From Glandiceps talaboti (Eukaryota; Hemichordata; Enteropneusta; Spengelidae): a DNA stretch of 64,000 bases. Positions 1-62,795 of this stretch are shown one piece after another. Below the pieces are notes generated by a model. It was not told the origin of the DNA. It saw only the letters and a program-made list of their open reading frames with translations, and ran no database searches. Position numbers and translations under genes: made by a program. The stretch lies in the NCBI RefSeq assembly GCF_964340395.1, contig NC_135562.1, positions 8,015,634 to 8,079,633 of the forward strand, in the 5' to 3' direction. The first letter of the stretch is position 1, and every line of letters begins with the position of its first letter.

Positions 1-69
1 ATGTTATTCAAACATGTAATTAAAGAAGATGCAATCAAATGGTGCCAGATTTATTTGTTAAATACTTGC

Positions 70-50857
<50,788 letters not shown>

Positions 50858-51882
50858 CTGCCGCGTCGATAAAGGAAATTTGGATATTATATGTTAGTAT
50901 GTAGTAGGAAGAAAAGATTATGTGATAAGAAAAGAGAAATATACTGATAAAACCATCAATCCGTACTACTGACCACGTTTTGACCTCTACACTATTCTAT
51001 GATGAAAGTTAGATATAGTGAACATCACGAGAAAACAATAATTTTTGATCAAATAAATTTGACAAGAACGTTTTTAAACAAAATGCAGACAAATGGTATA
51101 AAATTACTGGGAATCTCGCGCCATGGGGATTAATCTCCCTAAAAATCAACATTATTTAGGTCCCTCAAAACTTAACCATATGAACGCATAATCCGTGTCC
51201 TTTTTGAATAAAAACAAAGCAAGAAGGTTCACCATCTTTTTAAGCGATAGCACAATCTTTACTTACGGTTTAATTTTGATATCATTTTGAACTTTATTTC
51301 AAATATGTACAAGGTGGTCCCTGATTTTTCCTTGATTTAACATAGAATGGGTTCGAGTTCACCTTAACAATGCAACAGCAAAATTTTCAAACTTTTACTT
51401 CCGGGGCACATACTGTGTTAAGTACAGCATTATTTTGGAAAATGTAGGTTTTTGAAAGTTGGAGTGCTTTACAACACTTGTAGCTATTCAATAAAAATTG
51501 TAATACGCAGTTGTGGAGGAACTGTATGAATGTCCAGAATCAAAGCACCCGGTAAACCATAGCTACTGTGATTGTTTAACGAAACGCGTTTACAGGGAGA
51601 ACGTTAGTACCACATAATATTTTATTGAGAACGCGACATTATAAAAGGAAAGAAGCAGACCGTGATAAACGCCAAGCATTGTATGCGATCCTTGTAATCA
51701 AAAGAACAATAAGTATTCTCATTATTTGGAAAAGTCAATATGTCATGTCATTCATCGTACAAAGAATTCTGTTGTTTGGACTTGTTGCTAGTCTTAGTCG
51801 TAACCATAAAGCCTTGCTCACGCAACTTGTATTCTTTGTGATAGGTACGTTTAAAATTACACTTGAGACGTGTTCATGATCA
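50858..51882. other. Upstream region of the EGF gene, no feature recognised
   Basis: No EGF, CUB or signal-peptide exon was recognised here. It probably lies in the gene's first intron. Confidence 0.5.
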
Positions 51883-52256
51883 GTTACAGGTACAGCCCTT
51901 TTCAAGTGATCGTTCACTGGCTCTGTTTGATACAACCACGCAGAAACAAATACGAAACAGCATATTCTACGCTAAGATAGCAAGATCGCAATTTTTTGCT
52001 ACATTTTGTCTAAATGAAATAAATTATGTAAATGTATTGCATTTAGACACAGACACATATACGCCAATGTGTACACGTCTGCATTTGATGTCTGCTGGAT
52101 CAGCATAGTGGCACATTAACTAATTTAATTTCATGTTGACAAAATGTCCCAAGAAACTGTATTCATTAAATCTTGCTATCTTAAATAAAGTGTAGCATTT
52201 GCAGCTTATAGTATCAAAGAAAACCACTGATCGGTAACTTGAAAAGGGCTGTTACT
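51883..52256. mobile_element. Foldback MITE-like element
   Basis: Inverted arms of about 100 bp: the left reads ACAGCCCTTTTCAAGTGATC and the right, reversed, reads ACAGCCCTTTTCAAGTTACC. Both then share TTTGATAC and AAGATAGCAAGAT. There is no coding capacity and the flanking duplication is unclear. Confidence 0.65.
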
Positions 52257-54189
52257 TCCAGTACTCCTAACTACCTTCATATACATCATTACTGCTGATA
52301 TGTATTGAAACCGCGAACAAATAAACAAATTGAACGTTAGTTATTGGAAAGCCCTAACCCTACAGGGTACCAGTTCGGTGACCCGATGAGGATTACTTTC
52401 ACTGTGGATTATATTATGTACTGTAACGACACAGCGGCCATGTTGTATTGTTTGACGTTTTGCTTAAAAGTCACATAAAGTTGGAATAGTGCCAGGCAAC
52501 CGATACACTAGCCGCGAGCTGCATGATAAATCGCTGTGAATACCACAGAATTGGACTATTGTTACTATGTAAGTGACATGTCTAGTTAGTCGTGATGGAT
52601 GTCGAACTTTTCAGTGTTCACTTATCAGCAGCTACAGACTGTACTGCATTTTATTGATCACAAATCAAATAGTGTTACAGTCTAACATGTGCTCGGGACA
52701 TGTATGCCTACTCGCAAATTTTGAAAGTAACAGATACATAAATTATTCGAATTTGAGAGGCTTTTGAAATTTTTTTGAATACATACTAGTATACAATTGT
52801 ATCTTGTATCAATTTGTACCTTGAAATGAATGACGTCTCCTATAGTTCCATTGTTTCATGGATTAAGTTTCGTTACTCTAGGATTCTGACGTCATTATAA
52901 ATGTCTTGGTATACTAAAAAATATATCATCATCACCTCGTTCACCTGCCCAAATATGACACTCAGATCACGTGATTAGACTACTTAAAATAGTTGTCAGT
53001 TAGTTGACTAGCATTCGATAAATAATGTTTCAAACAACAACCATACAGTCTGGATTTTTTAATTACACATTTATGTAAATGAGACCGAAATAACAATTAC
53101 TTTTAGTACCGCCTACATTCTCTCTGTGTAATGTTTCTACGCTGAAACTTTTACTGTCATGCCCTTAGGATTTGTATGCTCTAGATACCAAGTCAATCAG
53201 GAACACACGCTTGGTTAATGCCCCCGATACTCCACAGTTTCAAGTACGTTACGGTTGAGTGTTGCAAAACCAACAGTGGTCACGGATCAGATAAACACTT
53301 CTACACCAGGCGGACTTCACAACAGCATGCCAGTGATATGTTTTATGAATTATCCGAATGCGAGAATATTATGAAAAAAGTGACTTTATAGAATGTAACA
53401 ACAAAGTTTATTATTTAATAGACTTCAATAGTCAGCAACTCATTTTCTTCTGAGTTTAATGATATTGAAGTGAAGATATGTTTATAGAAAGTAACCGCGC
53501 CCACACACAGCCACATACATGGAGTGATACTTTACATTGCTTAGAGTAAACATTTGTGTCACCATGGATACATTTATGTATAGACTTCCATAGAAATCAG
53601 AAGTATCGACGTTTTTTTATTTCTGTGATTGAAATATTCTGATGTTACATTACTTGTCAACAAACACGTGATCAGTTGTAATCTCTGTAATGGAAGATAA
53701 TGTCGATAATAATTATATCAAAATCCAATAGTATGTAAATAATAAATTTTTTAACGCTTTCCTAACATGATAGGTTTTCAGAGATTCTGATATAAACATT
53801 GACCATCTATATTTAACATATCCCACCACTTCTAATGTACGACATCGCAGTACCTCCCTGCCATCATAACAGACCAATAGGTATATCTATAGATATGTTT
53901 GTAGTGACGTTGACTGTGAATGTAACAGCATGGATGAGAAATGGGTATCCATTTTGGATTTATAATTGGTAAACAACTTTGCTATCTATTTGAAAAAAAA
54001 ATGCCCATGGTCCATTTCCATATTTGTAACTAAATAAATTGCGTCGAAAAAAGAAAACAACTAAAAGAAAAACATATTAAATACTCATTTGTCAACTATA
54101 TAACCAACCACTTTAAGTTTATTGTTTGTGAGAACTGAATGAATATTAGAAATAAGATTAAAAGCTTAAGTTAGTAATATGATCTTTAA
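52257..54189. other. Non-coding stretch, nothing recognised
   Basis: No exon, element or array was recognised on either strand. It ends at a poly-C tract. Confidence 0.5.
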
Positions 54190-54207
54190 CCCCCCCCCCC
54201 CCCCCCC
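54190..54207. repeat. Poly-C tract
   Basis: About 18 consecutive C residues. Confidence 0.97.
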
Positions 54208-54611
54208 GTACTGTTATGTATAGTGTTCTGTAACCGGCACCAATTGAGGTATTTCAGTAAGGTCACTATTGTTCTCCACCCAAACTAATGAGTCACATAA
54301 TGTAATTTACATGACAATAGAAGGTATGAAACAAACAATACACGCCCTTACTATGACTGGTACGGCCTTCGCCAACATTTCAATGAAATGATTGCCAACA
54401 ATTGCACAAGACAGGTTATCTAAGGAGGAAATTGTGACCTAATGATACTGGGCTAACAAACTAACTAACAAATTAAATCACACGGCGATTCAAGCTGAAT
54501 ACATTTCCTTTCAATTAAACTTAATTGATATTTGATTTTGTTTGCCAAAAGGCATTATGAATGATATAACGACATTATAACAATATTATTTTGAACGGAA
54601 TTACTACCAAA

Positions 54612-54970
54612 CTAGAGAGAGTTTAGAGTTTCAATTTTGCGGCACAATGTTATTGCATCCAACACAACGTGTTTTGTTACAAATTACATAAACAAAATAC
54701 AGACTTTGATAGTGCGCCTGCATTTCAAATGCTATATTTTATCTCACTGTGAATACAAATAAACAGTTTTGTCTTGAATCTTCCCTGTTTCATCTGACAG
54801 TGATGTTGATTTGTGTTCACAGTGAGATGAAATATATCATTATTTAGGGTGTTTTAAGCTATCAGAGTCTGTACTTTGTTGATGTAATTCGTAAAAAAAT
54901 CCTTATGCAAAAAATCAGGCTGCCAAATTCCAACCCGATACTCTCTTTGGTTTTGTAGTAACATTAAGAA
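54612..54970. repeat. Interspersed repeat, family R2 copy 2
   Basis: Co-linear with 2905-3255 in the same orientation, with many substitutions and small indels. Confidence 0.6.
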
Positions 54971-55150
54971 ACAAAATAAGACAGAGATACTAGAGAGTCA
55001 TTTAGCATTCATGTCATGTTTTCGAATATCAGTAAATTAAAAAAAAACCTGCTATTTTTACAATACGTTATCTTGACTATTCAGGAAATAAATGAATATT
55101 CGTGCAAGTTACTAAATATAGCAGATATCATTGTTATAATATCAATAATT

Positions 55151-55628
55151 GGGTTCCCAGTGGCCGAGTGGTTAAACCTTTTGTCTCCTTTCACTGCGGT
55201 CAGGGTTTGATTAAATTTGCCACACTGTAAGTAAGAAGAGTGTCGTTCACTTTGACTCTATCGAGCAATGCAGGTTTTCCCCGGGTACTCCTGTGTCCTC
55301 CTGCACTAACACTGAACCCTCGCCGCTTGGGCAATGCCTGTTGCCGGGATGGTATATATATGGAACAAAATTGAATTTTTCTAAATTTCCACGTCCTGGT
55401 TTATAACTTTAAGTTTTATTGTTGAAACTGATCACTGAGCACATTTATTCATCTATTTTTGCGATACTTTCCTGTTGAAACCTAAACTAACCCCCGAATA
55501 TTAATTTTAGATTGACTCCCATGTATATTCTGGAGTTGATGAAGATGTCAATGTGTTTACAACCGAGGTCACAGACCTGTTGTAAATAAACGAACTCTTT
55601 TACAACAACAACAACAACAACAACAACT
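55151..55628 (+). mobile_element. tRNA-derived SINE with AAC tail
   Basis: The head contains TGGCCGAGTGGTTA (55161-55174), the A box of Leu/Ser-type tRNAs. A degenerate B box, GGGTTTGATTAA, starts near 55203. A central block includes CCCCGGGTACTCCTGTGTCC, and an AT-rich 3' part ends in an ACAAC/AAC microsatellite. The order tRNA head, conserved body, simple-repeat tail is that of a SINE. The eroded B box suggests it is not a functional tRNA gene. Confidence 0.7.
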
Positions 55629-56254
55629 TAAGCATATTTCATATATTTACTCATTACTTGTAATCACTGACTGCACACAAATTGACACGAACAGTAGAAA
55701 AATAACAAAGAAATTTGCAAATACTGCATTACAGACAAGACCACACAGATAGCAAACCGGGTGTAAATGACTATTGATAAACATGTACATACATGAAATT
55801 ACAGCCGGTGAATGGTATAAACAAACAAGTGCATCGTACCCCATAATAGTGCTTATCAAAATATGACTAAATTATATATAATACAATTACAATTTGACAA
55901 ATAATAAACTATGAAAGCATAGACAATTAGGTAATTAGGTGCAAATAAGCACACCTAGATCATCTTACAACTACTGCAGTGACAAACAAACAATGTACAG
56001 GTCTTCAAAGGGTCAAAACTATATGAATGTCTTGATATAAAAATATAATGCTTTATTGGTTTGAGAGATGCAACGTTCTCTTGCGACCTAGACCAACGAC
56101 TTCCATTATAGCACAGTCTGTGACTGAGAGTCAGATTAAAACTAAATTCAATGTGCAAAATGAAAATATAAAATACAGATTATAAAACTTTCGTCATCAA
56201 CACAATCAGAGGAAGTGGTTAAATATGCAAAACGACTTATACAAAATAGACTGT

Positions 56255-56319
56255 GTTGTTGTTGTTGTTGTTGTTGTTGTTGCTGTTATTATTATTATTA
56301 TTGTTTTTGCTGCTGCCGA

Positions 56320-56353
<34 letters not shown>

Positions 56354-56355
56354 AA
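56255..56355. repeat. TTG trinucleotide array
   Basis: GTT/TTG trinucleotide runs with an ATT interruption. Confidence 0.95.
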
Positions 56356-57121
56356 TTTTGTTGTTTATTCTGTTGTCGTCTGTGGTGGTGGTTGTTTTTA
56401 TATTTGTTAAATTTTCATTTAATTTGTGACTTGAATATCATTGCCTAAACAATTACAGTGACAGGTTACGAATTTCTAATCCAAGCTGTCTTAATTGTGA
56501 CAAATTTTAGCATTACATAATTGAAAAAAAATATGAATATATATTTCAGAATAAAAAACATCCTAGACCTTACAGTTACAGATTGTGCCCCATTAACCAA
56601 GCAGTATGAGTCGTCTTCGTGTTCTCGAACACAATTCTATTAACAACTCCTTTCAAATACACGGCGTGTTAACCCAATTTATTCGCTATTCTGTTTCAAT
56701 ATTATCGTTCCGTCCGGTTTGTACTATTGGAGAACAATATGCAGCACTTCAATATTTGATTGCAGATTGGCAGCTGTTTACAATGAGAATGGTTTTCTAT
56801 ACTGCAACACTGAAATATTATGTCAGGTGTTGGTATCAGAGTTTAAATGTCCTTTTCGAAGGGTTGCAAAACTCTGTGAATAGGTTCACAGGTAATACTA
56901 TTCTCATACAGTAAAGCTTGTCAAAGACGAAAGGCCACGCCGGTGACCTCGGCATTTTCCATTATGACAATGAAGAATAATGTCCATTGTTGGATTGAAA
57001 GGTCAGTAAAGGGGTAACAATAGAAATTATACTATAACCATATAACACAGGTAAACTTGCTAGAGGGGCGTCTTTTTGCTCTACCTTCCAAGAGTCAGGT
57101 TTATGTTTGCACTGTGTGTGA

Positions 57122-57260
57122 TTAAATGAGAACGCCACTGCAGGAAATAATTAAACGATTTTTCGCAAAAGTTGGGTTCTGCAGAGCCATTTCGTAATTT
57201 TACATCATGTACATCAGAAGTGATTGCCAAGAAACATCGATTTGAAACTTGGTCCCCGTT
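57122..57260. mobile_element. Partial copy of the TTAA-flanked MITE
   Basis: Resembles the left arm of the 47877-48236 element: TTAA then GAGAACGCCACTGCAGGAAA, with CCAAGAAACA further on. The second arm is not seen. Confidence 0.5.
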
Positions 57261-58298
57261 CATTATTCTGTGAAGGCACTTGTAGTATCCACAAATAAAC
57301 ATTCAACTACCAAGTGGTCCTAATGACTTAAACATCCACATACCACCTCCTCATCACAGTTTAACTGATCCTTATATCCATCTGTACATGTATGTGAATA
57401 AAGTAATATATCGTAGTAAGCATTCAAATAGCAAACACTGTCTCCCGTGTCTAGCTCTATCAACACACTCACGCAAATGTACACACCCATCTAAAAGACT
57501 TTACAGCGCTCACCATGGATACGCTTCGCTTCGCTTTATTACGAGTAAACACAGTATGTCACTTGTTACAGTGAGTTTCTTTTGAACTCTGAGATTTTGA
57601 TGTAATTGATCATTTTTTAAAATTGATATATCATTATCATAGCATTGGAATTCAGAACATGAATTCTGGTTGATCCGACATGTTTACTTTTTTTTTAATT
57701 TTGCAAGAAACCAATGAAAGAATAATACAATAATTGTTCAAGGAACAAGGAAAAGAATTAATTGCTAACAAAATTAAAAATTATAAGTTTTATCTACTAT
57801 AATCAATCATTTACACAAAAGAATTTGTTAATAATTTACATCTCCATTCATTAATTTGAATGAATAAATTTCAAAATATTATTTTTTAATGAGATGACAT
57901 TACATGGGTTGTTAGTAATGGTACATAACCGCTTTATTATTATGTTGCTAATGTATCTCGTATTTATTCCGGTAAGCTTATTTGTAACAATTATTGAAAG
58001 ATAAGAGCATGAAAAAACAATAAAAAACATAAAAATGTTTTGTGATATATGTCCGTGGTTTTACATGTATTAGCCCGATAGTATTGCATTATATTGAGAA
58101 TATAAAACGTACCAAATTAGGTTTAGATACAACATATTGTATGCAATTAAACCGACATGATGTTTCCAAACAGGGTCTAGAAAATAACAAAGCAACGCTG
58201 ATTCTGTTTACACAATTTTATACTTAGATAAATTACAAAGGTATATATATATATATTATATGTGTGTGTGTCCGTGTGAGTGAATGCATGTGTGTACA

Positions 58299-58315
58299 TA
58301 CATACATACATACAT

Positions 58316-58354
<39 letters not shown>

Positions 58355-58406
58355 CATACATACATACATACATACATACATAAATACATACATACATACA
58401 TACATA
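58299..58406. repeat. CATA and CA compound microsatellite
   Basis: CATA run, CA run, then a CATA run again. Confidence 0.97.
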
Positions 58407-58499
58407 ATATATTTGTGAGAGTATTTAAATAGCCAGGCAGTATAGGGTTTATTTAGTATATCAAAATGATCTAATTGTAATGAATACAATATCATAGTT

Positions 58500-60000
58500 T
58501 ATGTCTTCACATCGCACGATGTTTGCATTCTTTGACTACTAAAATGGCAAAACAACACGGTTTTTGTTTAATGGCTGTTTGAATTATATGCAATATGATG
58601 CAGGTGTAATGTCCTTGGCCATATATTACACCCTGGCTTACTACCCTGTCAACTGAACATTTACATCATATGTTATGTACTGGTGAAAAAGCCATATATG
58701 GAATATGCAACTGGTGACCATACTAAAGAACCCTGTATTCATGTAGTCTGAATGTAATACCCCCAAGCAGTTTTAATTTATCATGAACAATTTACAATAA
58801 TACCTTACAATTTCAACATGATTGATTTGCTTATATGTCAAAGGTCACCTTATGACTATATTTAGAAACACAAAAACCTATTCTGCAATTCATGTATTCA
58901 TCCACAAAGATGCAGTCAATTACTTGCTTAAGTGAATCAAAAGTAGAATTTTACATTCTTTAATCGTTTCCACTTTTTGTGTACAAAGTTGAAAAGAAAA
59001 ATGGATTTTGTTTTGTTTTGACCTAAAAGGAATTTTATAAAACCAAACTGTAAGCAAACCTCGATCGAATCGCGTGTATAAAGAGTAACTGATATAATAT
59101 TTCAATTAAATGGCAGGCTGTTAAATGTAGAATGTTTTTTTAATAATTGCAGCGAATGTAGCACGTCGATTTATTTACTTCCCGACCAATATTCTACATA
59201 TCAACATTGTCATTAATGTCCATGAGTTATTTTTTTAAATTTAAAAATTATGTAAAAATATGCACAATAATACAAATAAATTTTAACAAATAATTTCCAA
59301 AAATAATAAATATCAAAATATTGTTATCTATATACGCATTTTAAGTCACTTCATTAAATCGTTCGTATATGATGCACGACTTGATTTTGAGTTCATTTAA
59401 CTGCAATGGTTACAACTGGAATAATGTTTTTTGAAACTATTTTATTTAGATATAATGACTTACTCGTAATATTCTACATCCTGAACAGTATTGAATCACC
59501 TGTTGGTAAACTCATTTGTGTGGCAGTACACATAGTATATAGTGCAATGTATATAATCAAATTTTTTTTTTCGGTCAGCACCGAAAAGCACTGCCAAGAT
59601 TGCAACATGTTGCTGTACTACTTATAGATAAGCTAGACCTTGGATTGATGTGTACAATTATTTGTATTTTAACAATTTCAGTGGATGTAGTGTTGGTTGT
59701 CTAAACGAAAAAGAATATCCTGGTTACAGCCAATGTATGTTTAATTAACAACATTTATTATGACACCTTCAATCTCTTTTGGATTATTATTTTCTTAGCG
59801 AATGTGATAGATTTTACATCACAATCATCAAGTTTTGGTTATCTTTTCAAAACTTGGAAAAAAAAATGAAAATACTGCAAAACTGTTATCGATGATTTTT
59901 GAACTGTTGTATTTCCATCAGCAAAATATCAAAATAGTGTAGGAAAATTAAAACCCATAGTATTATAATGTAGTATTATAATACCGAAACTATTTTGTTC
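58500..60000. other. Non-coding AT-rich stretch
   Basis: No exon, element or array was recognised. Confidence 0.5.
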
Positions 60001-60183
60001 TCTTCAGATTACCTTCAAAACATAAAAACTCAGTTTAGGATGATCCTATTTGTTTTTCTGTTTCTCATTACCCGACCGACCCAAATTTTCAACTCCGACA
60101 TAAAAAAAAATTGTATTTTCGCCCGCAGAGCCCTCTCTAGCAATAATAAGCATATGTCTGGACTGTCGACATCATCTACCGTC

Positions 60184-60249
60184 ATGGCGGCGGCAACGAC
60201 ACTTGTTGTTCACGAACACAGCATGCCTTTCATGACGGAAATTATTCAA
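60184..60249 (+). CDS. Possible first coding exon of an unidentified plus-strand gene
   Basis: ATG in a strong context (CGTCATGGCGG) opens 22 codons beginning MAAATTLVVHEHSMPFMTEI. They end at a consensus donor (CAA, then GTAAGG). The patch is GC-richer than its surroundings. An in-frame upstream ATG at 60154 would add MSGLSTSSTV. No second exon was recognised before the window ends, and the protein is not recognised. It could be a chance frame. Confidence 0.35.
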
Positions 60250-61633
60250 GTAAGGGGGGGGGGGCGCTGTGGACATGCCAATTGTGTAGAGAAAGTGGGA
60301 AAGAGTTTGTTACCAGGAATCCAATAAAAGAAAAGATAGCGAGGAGGAAAAGGAGAGGCAGAACAAAAACATGAAGAAGATGGTATTTTATTTTTTTTGC
60401 TTTTTTTATAAATCGACCTACCCATAGTTGCCTTGAAAAAATAATGAGAAACATAAAAAACAGGGGTCACCCTTCATATTTCTACAATTGAAAGTACTTA
60501 AATTTCTGATAGCAAAAGTGGCAACATCTGTGGCTTCCTCATATAGACATAGCAGTGATTATTCAGTTTGCAATACCTTTATCAATTGATGAATAGCTAT
60601 ATGGACACGCCCAAAATATGAATTGCAACTATGGCCGTACAAAGAAAAAGTGAAATTTCATATTGGGTGAGGTCGTATTTTCCACAGTACACAACACTAT
60701 AATGTATGCATCAACATTGCATATCACTGAGGTTTATTACGTATACAGCTTCATATACCAACACGTTTATTGCATGAAATATACAAGAGTTTATGAATGA
60801 ATTAAACAATTAAAAATGTAATTAATAAATGGTGAAATTAAACCCAATAGTATACACATACGTATCTTTCTATCAGATTTTGTAAAATTTATTCAAAACT
60901 CAACCATTTTTGGTGACAAATTGAAGACTAACATTATTTTCTACCAAAGCTCTCGGCGAGCTCGCGAGATAACACCTGTATGACCCAACCATATGTTGTC
61001 TTTATAATATCCTATGGCTGGGTTAAATTTACTTTCGAAATTGCGGGTATAAAAATGTGAATATTAAAGCCATGCCCTTGAAAGGGTAATTTGCATAACA
61101 ATAGAGATTGGAAGTAAATTTATGTATCTAAATATATGGTCTGAAAATGTAGAGTTATATTTTTATCATATCGATGCATTGGAGTGATGCTTGTCAAGCA
61201 TACAACCCCACAGTCACTATGCGACTACACAAATTACACAAAATAACAAGACCTTGATCATATTCGATATGACAAAAAATATGACATCAGACAGAATTTC
61301 AAAATATATCAATCTCTGAAAAATACAGTATATAATGACATACCACTGTGAAGCTTTATGCGTGCCAACCGTTATTTCATTACTACTTCTGTCGCTCACA
61401 TATTGAATGTTCATCTAGTTTTAATGGGTTATAATGCTATTACATTTTGAATTACACGCATTAGAAAAATCGTACATATACCTGACAGAAACTCATACCA
61501 TAAACAACTTTAATGAATCATTGTACATGTATTTCTAAATTATTGTACACTTAATATATACTGGTGATATTTACAAAAAAGTTGAAAATTCATTTTCTCT
61601 CTCTCTCTCTATCCATTCAAAACCATGAACTTA

Positions 61634-62069
61634 AGGGGCCAGACCAATAGTTCAATGTAGGATAAAAACCTAAATTCTTTGACTTTGGGGATGGGGTGGT
61701 TTGAGCCATTTTAGTTCTCATCCTACAAAATCGATTTTACATTTAATGGATGTTTAGTATCCCTAAATACAAATATTTCTTTAAAAAAATGTCAAATTGA
61801 GAAATAGAAGAATTTTTGCTATAATGGTAAATGCATGGTACTAAAGTAAAGTGTCAACAAAAGAGCTATTTTTTATTCACTACATACTGGCTTGTTATTT
61901 ATAGCACTACATACTACTACATACTGATTTGAAATTGATTGTGCGGTTCGAGGCAATTTTCAATTTTGACCAATTTAGTTGAAAGGGGTTGGGCTAGGGG
62001 TGGGGGTCTGGGGCCTAAGTGTAAGAATTTGGTTTTTTTTATCCTACATTGAAGTATTGATCTCGTCCC
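61634..62069. mobile_element. MITE with TA target duplication
   Basis: Inverted ends share TTCAATGTAGGATAAAAA (left near 61651; right, reversed, near 62050). TA dinucleotides border the element at 61632 and 62070, consistent with a Tc1/mariner-type non-autonomous element. It has no coding capacity. Confidence 0.7.
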
Positions 62070-62330
62070 TACGCCGATCTAGATATCATTGCAAGGGTTA
62101 GTATAATCGCAGCTAAGTTCAGACCACTGTAAGTCGTACTATAATAATTGTGATTTGAGAAAAGATCATGCTCGTGATGCAGTCAGATACTGTCTGTAAG
62201 AAAACGATAAGAGGATATCCAAAGATCTCAAGCTGTCACGTGACATACATCGAATACAAGGCATTATAAACATTGCTTAAGACTACCCCTTCCCTATCCC
62301 ATTCGACGTTTATATTGTGAATATAGCCTA

Positions 62331-62694
62331 CCTGTAGACTTGAAGGACTATTACTACTACACTATTTCAGCTATCCTAACTATAGCCTACCTGTAGACTT
62401 GACGGACTAACACTACTACACTATTTCCTCTATCCTAACTGTAGCATGTAGCCTACCTGTAGACTTGAAGGACTACCACTACTACACTATTTCAGCTACT
62501 AGTATCCTAACTGTAGCCTACCTGTAGGCTTGAAGGACTATTACTACTACACTATTTCCGCTATCCTAACTGTAGCCTACCTGCAGACTTGACGGACTAA
62601 CACTACTACACTATTTCCTCTATCCTAACTGTAGCATGTAGCCTACCTGTAGACTTGAAGGACTAACGTTACTACACTATTTCAGCTATCCCTA
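62331..62694. repeat. Minisatellite with three-unit higher-order period
   Basis: Six units start with CCTG(T/C)AG(A/G)CTTGA at 62331, 62390, 62456, 62521, 62580 and 62646. Spacings of 59, 66, 65, 59 and 66 show a 190-bp higher-order unit repeated twice. Each unit contains CTACACTATTTC and TATCCTAACTG. Confidence 0.9.
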
Positions 62695-62795
62695 ACTGAC
62701 ATTTCGATTTTTTTATCGTCCTTCCAATCAAAATGTCAGTTAGGATAGCCGAAATAGTGTAGTAGTGTTTAACTTAGTTCTCCAAGTCTACAGGT
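62640..62795. repeat. Inverted cap of the minisatellite
   Basis: After the last unit, AACTGACATTT near 62695 is mirrored by AAATGTCAGTT near 62731. An inverted minisatellite unit (GAAATAGTGTAGTAGTG to CCAAGTCTACAGG) follows. The array therefore folds back on itself. Confidence 0.85.

Noticed and set aside
55151-55225. Functional tRNA gene
   Set aside because: The A box is good but the B box is degenerate, no cloverleaf could be completed by eye, and the sequence continues into a SINE body and tail.
56606-56914. 102-codon plus-strand open frame as a gene
   Set aside because: No recognisable domain, no splice or promoter support, and of a length expected by chance in a window this size.
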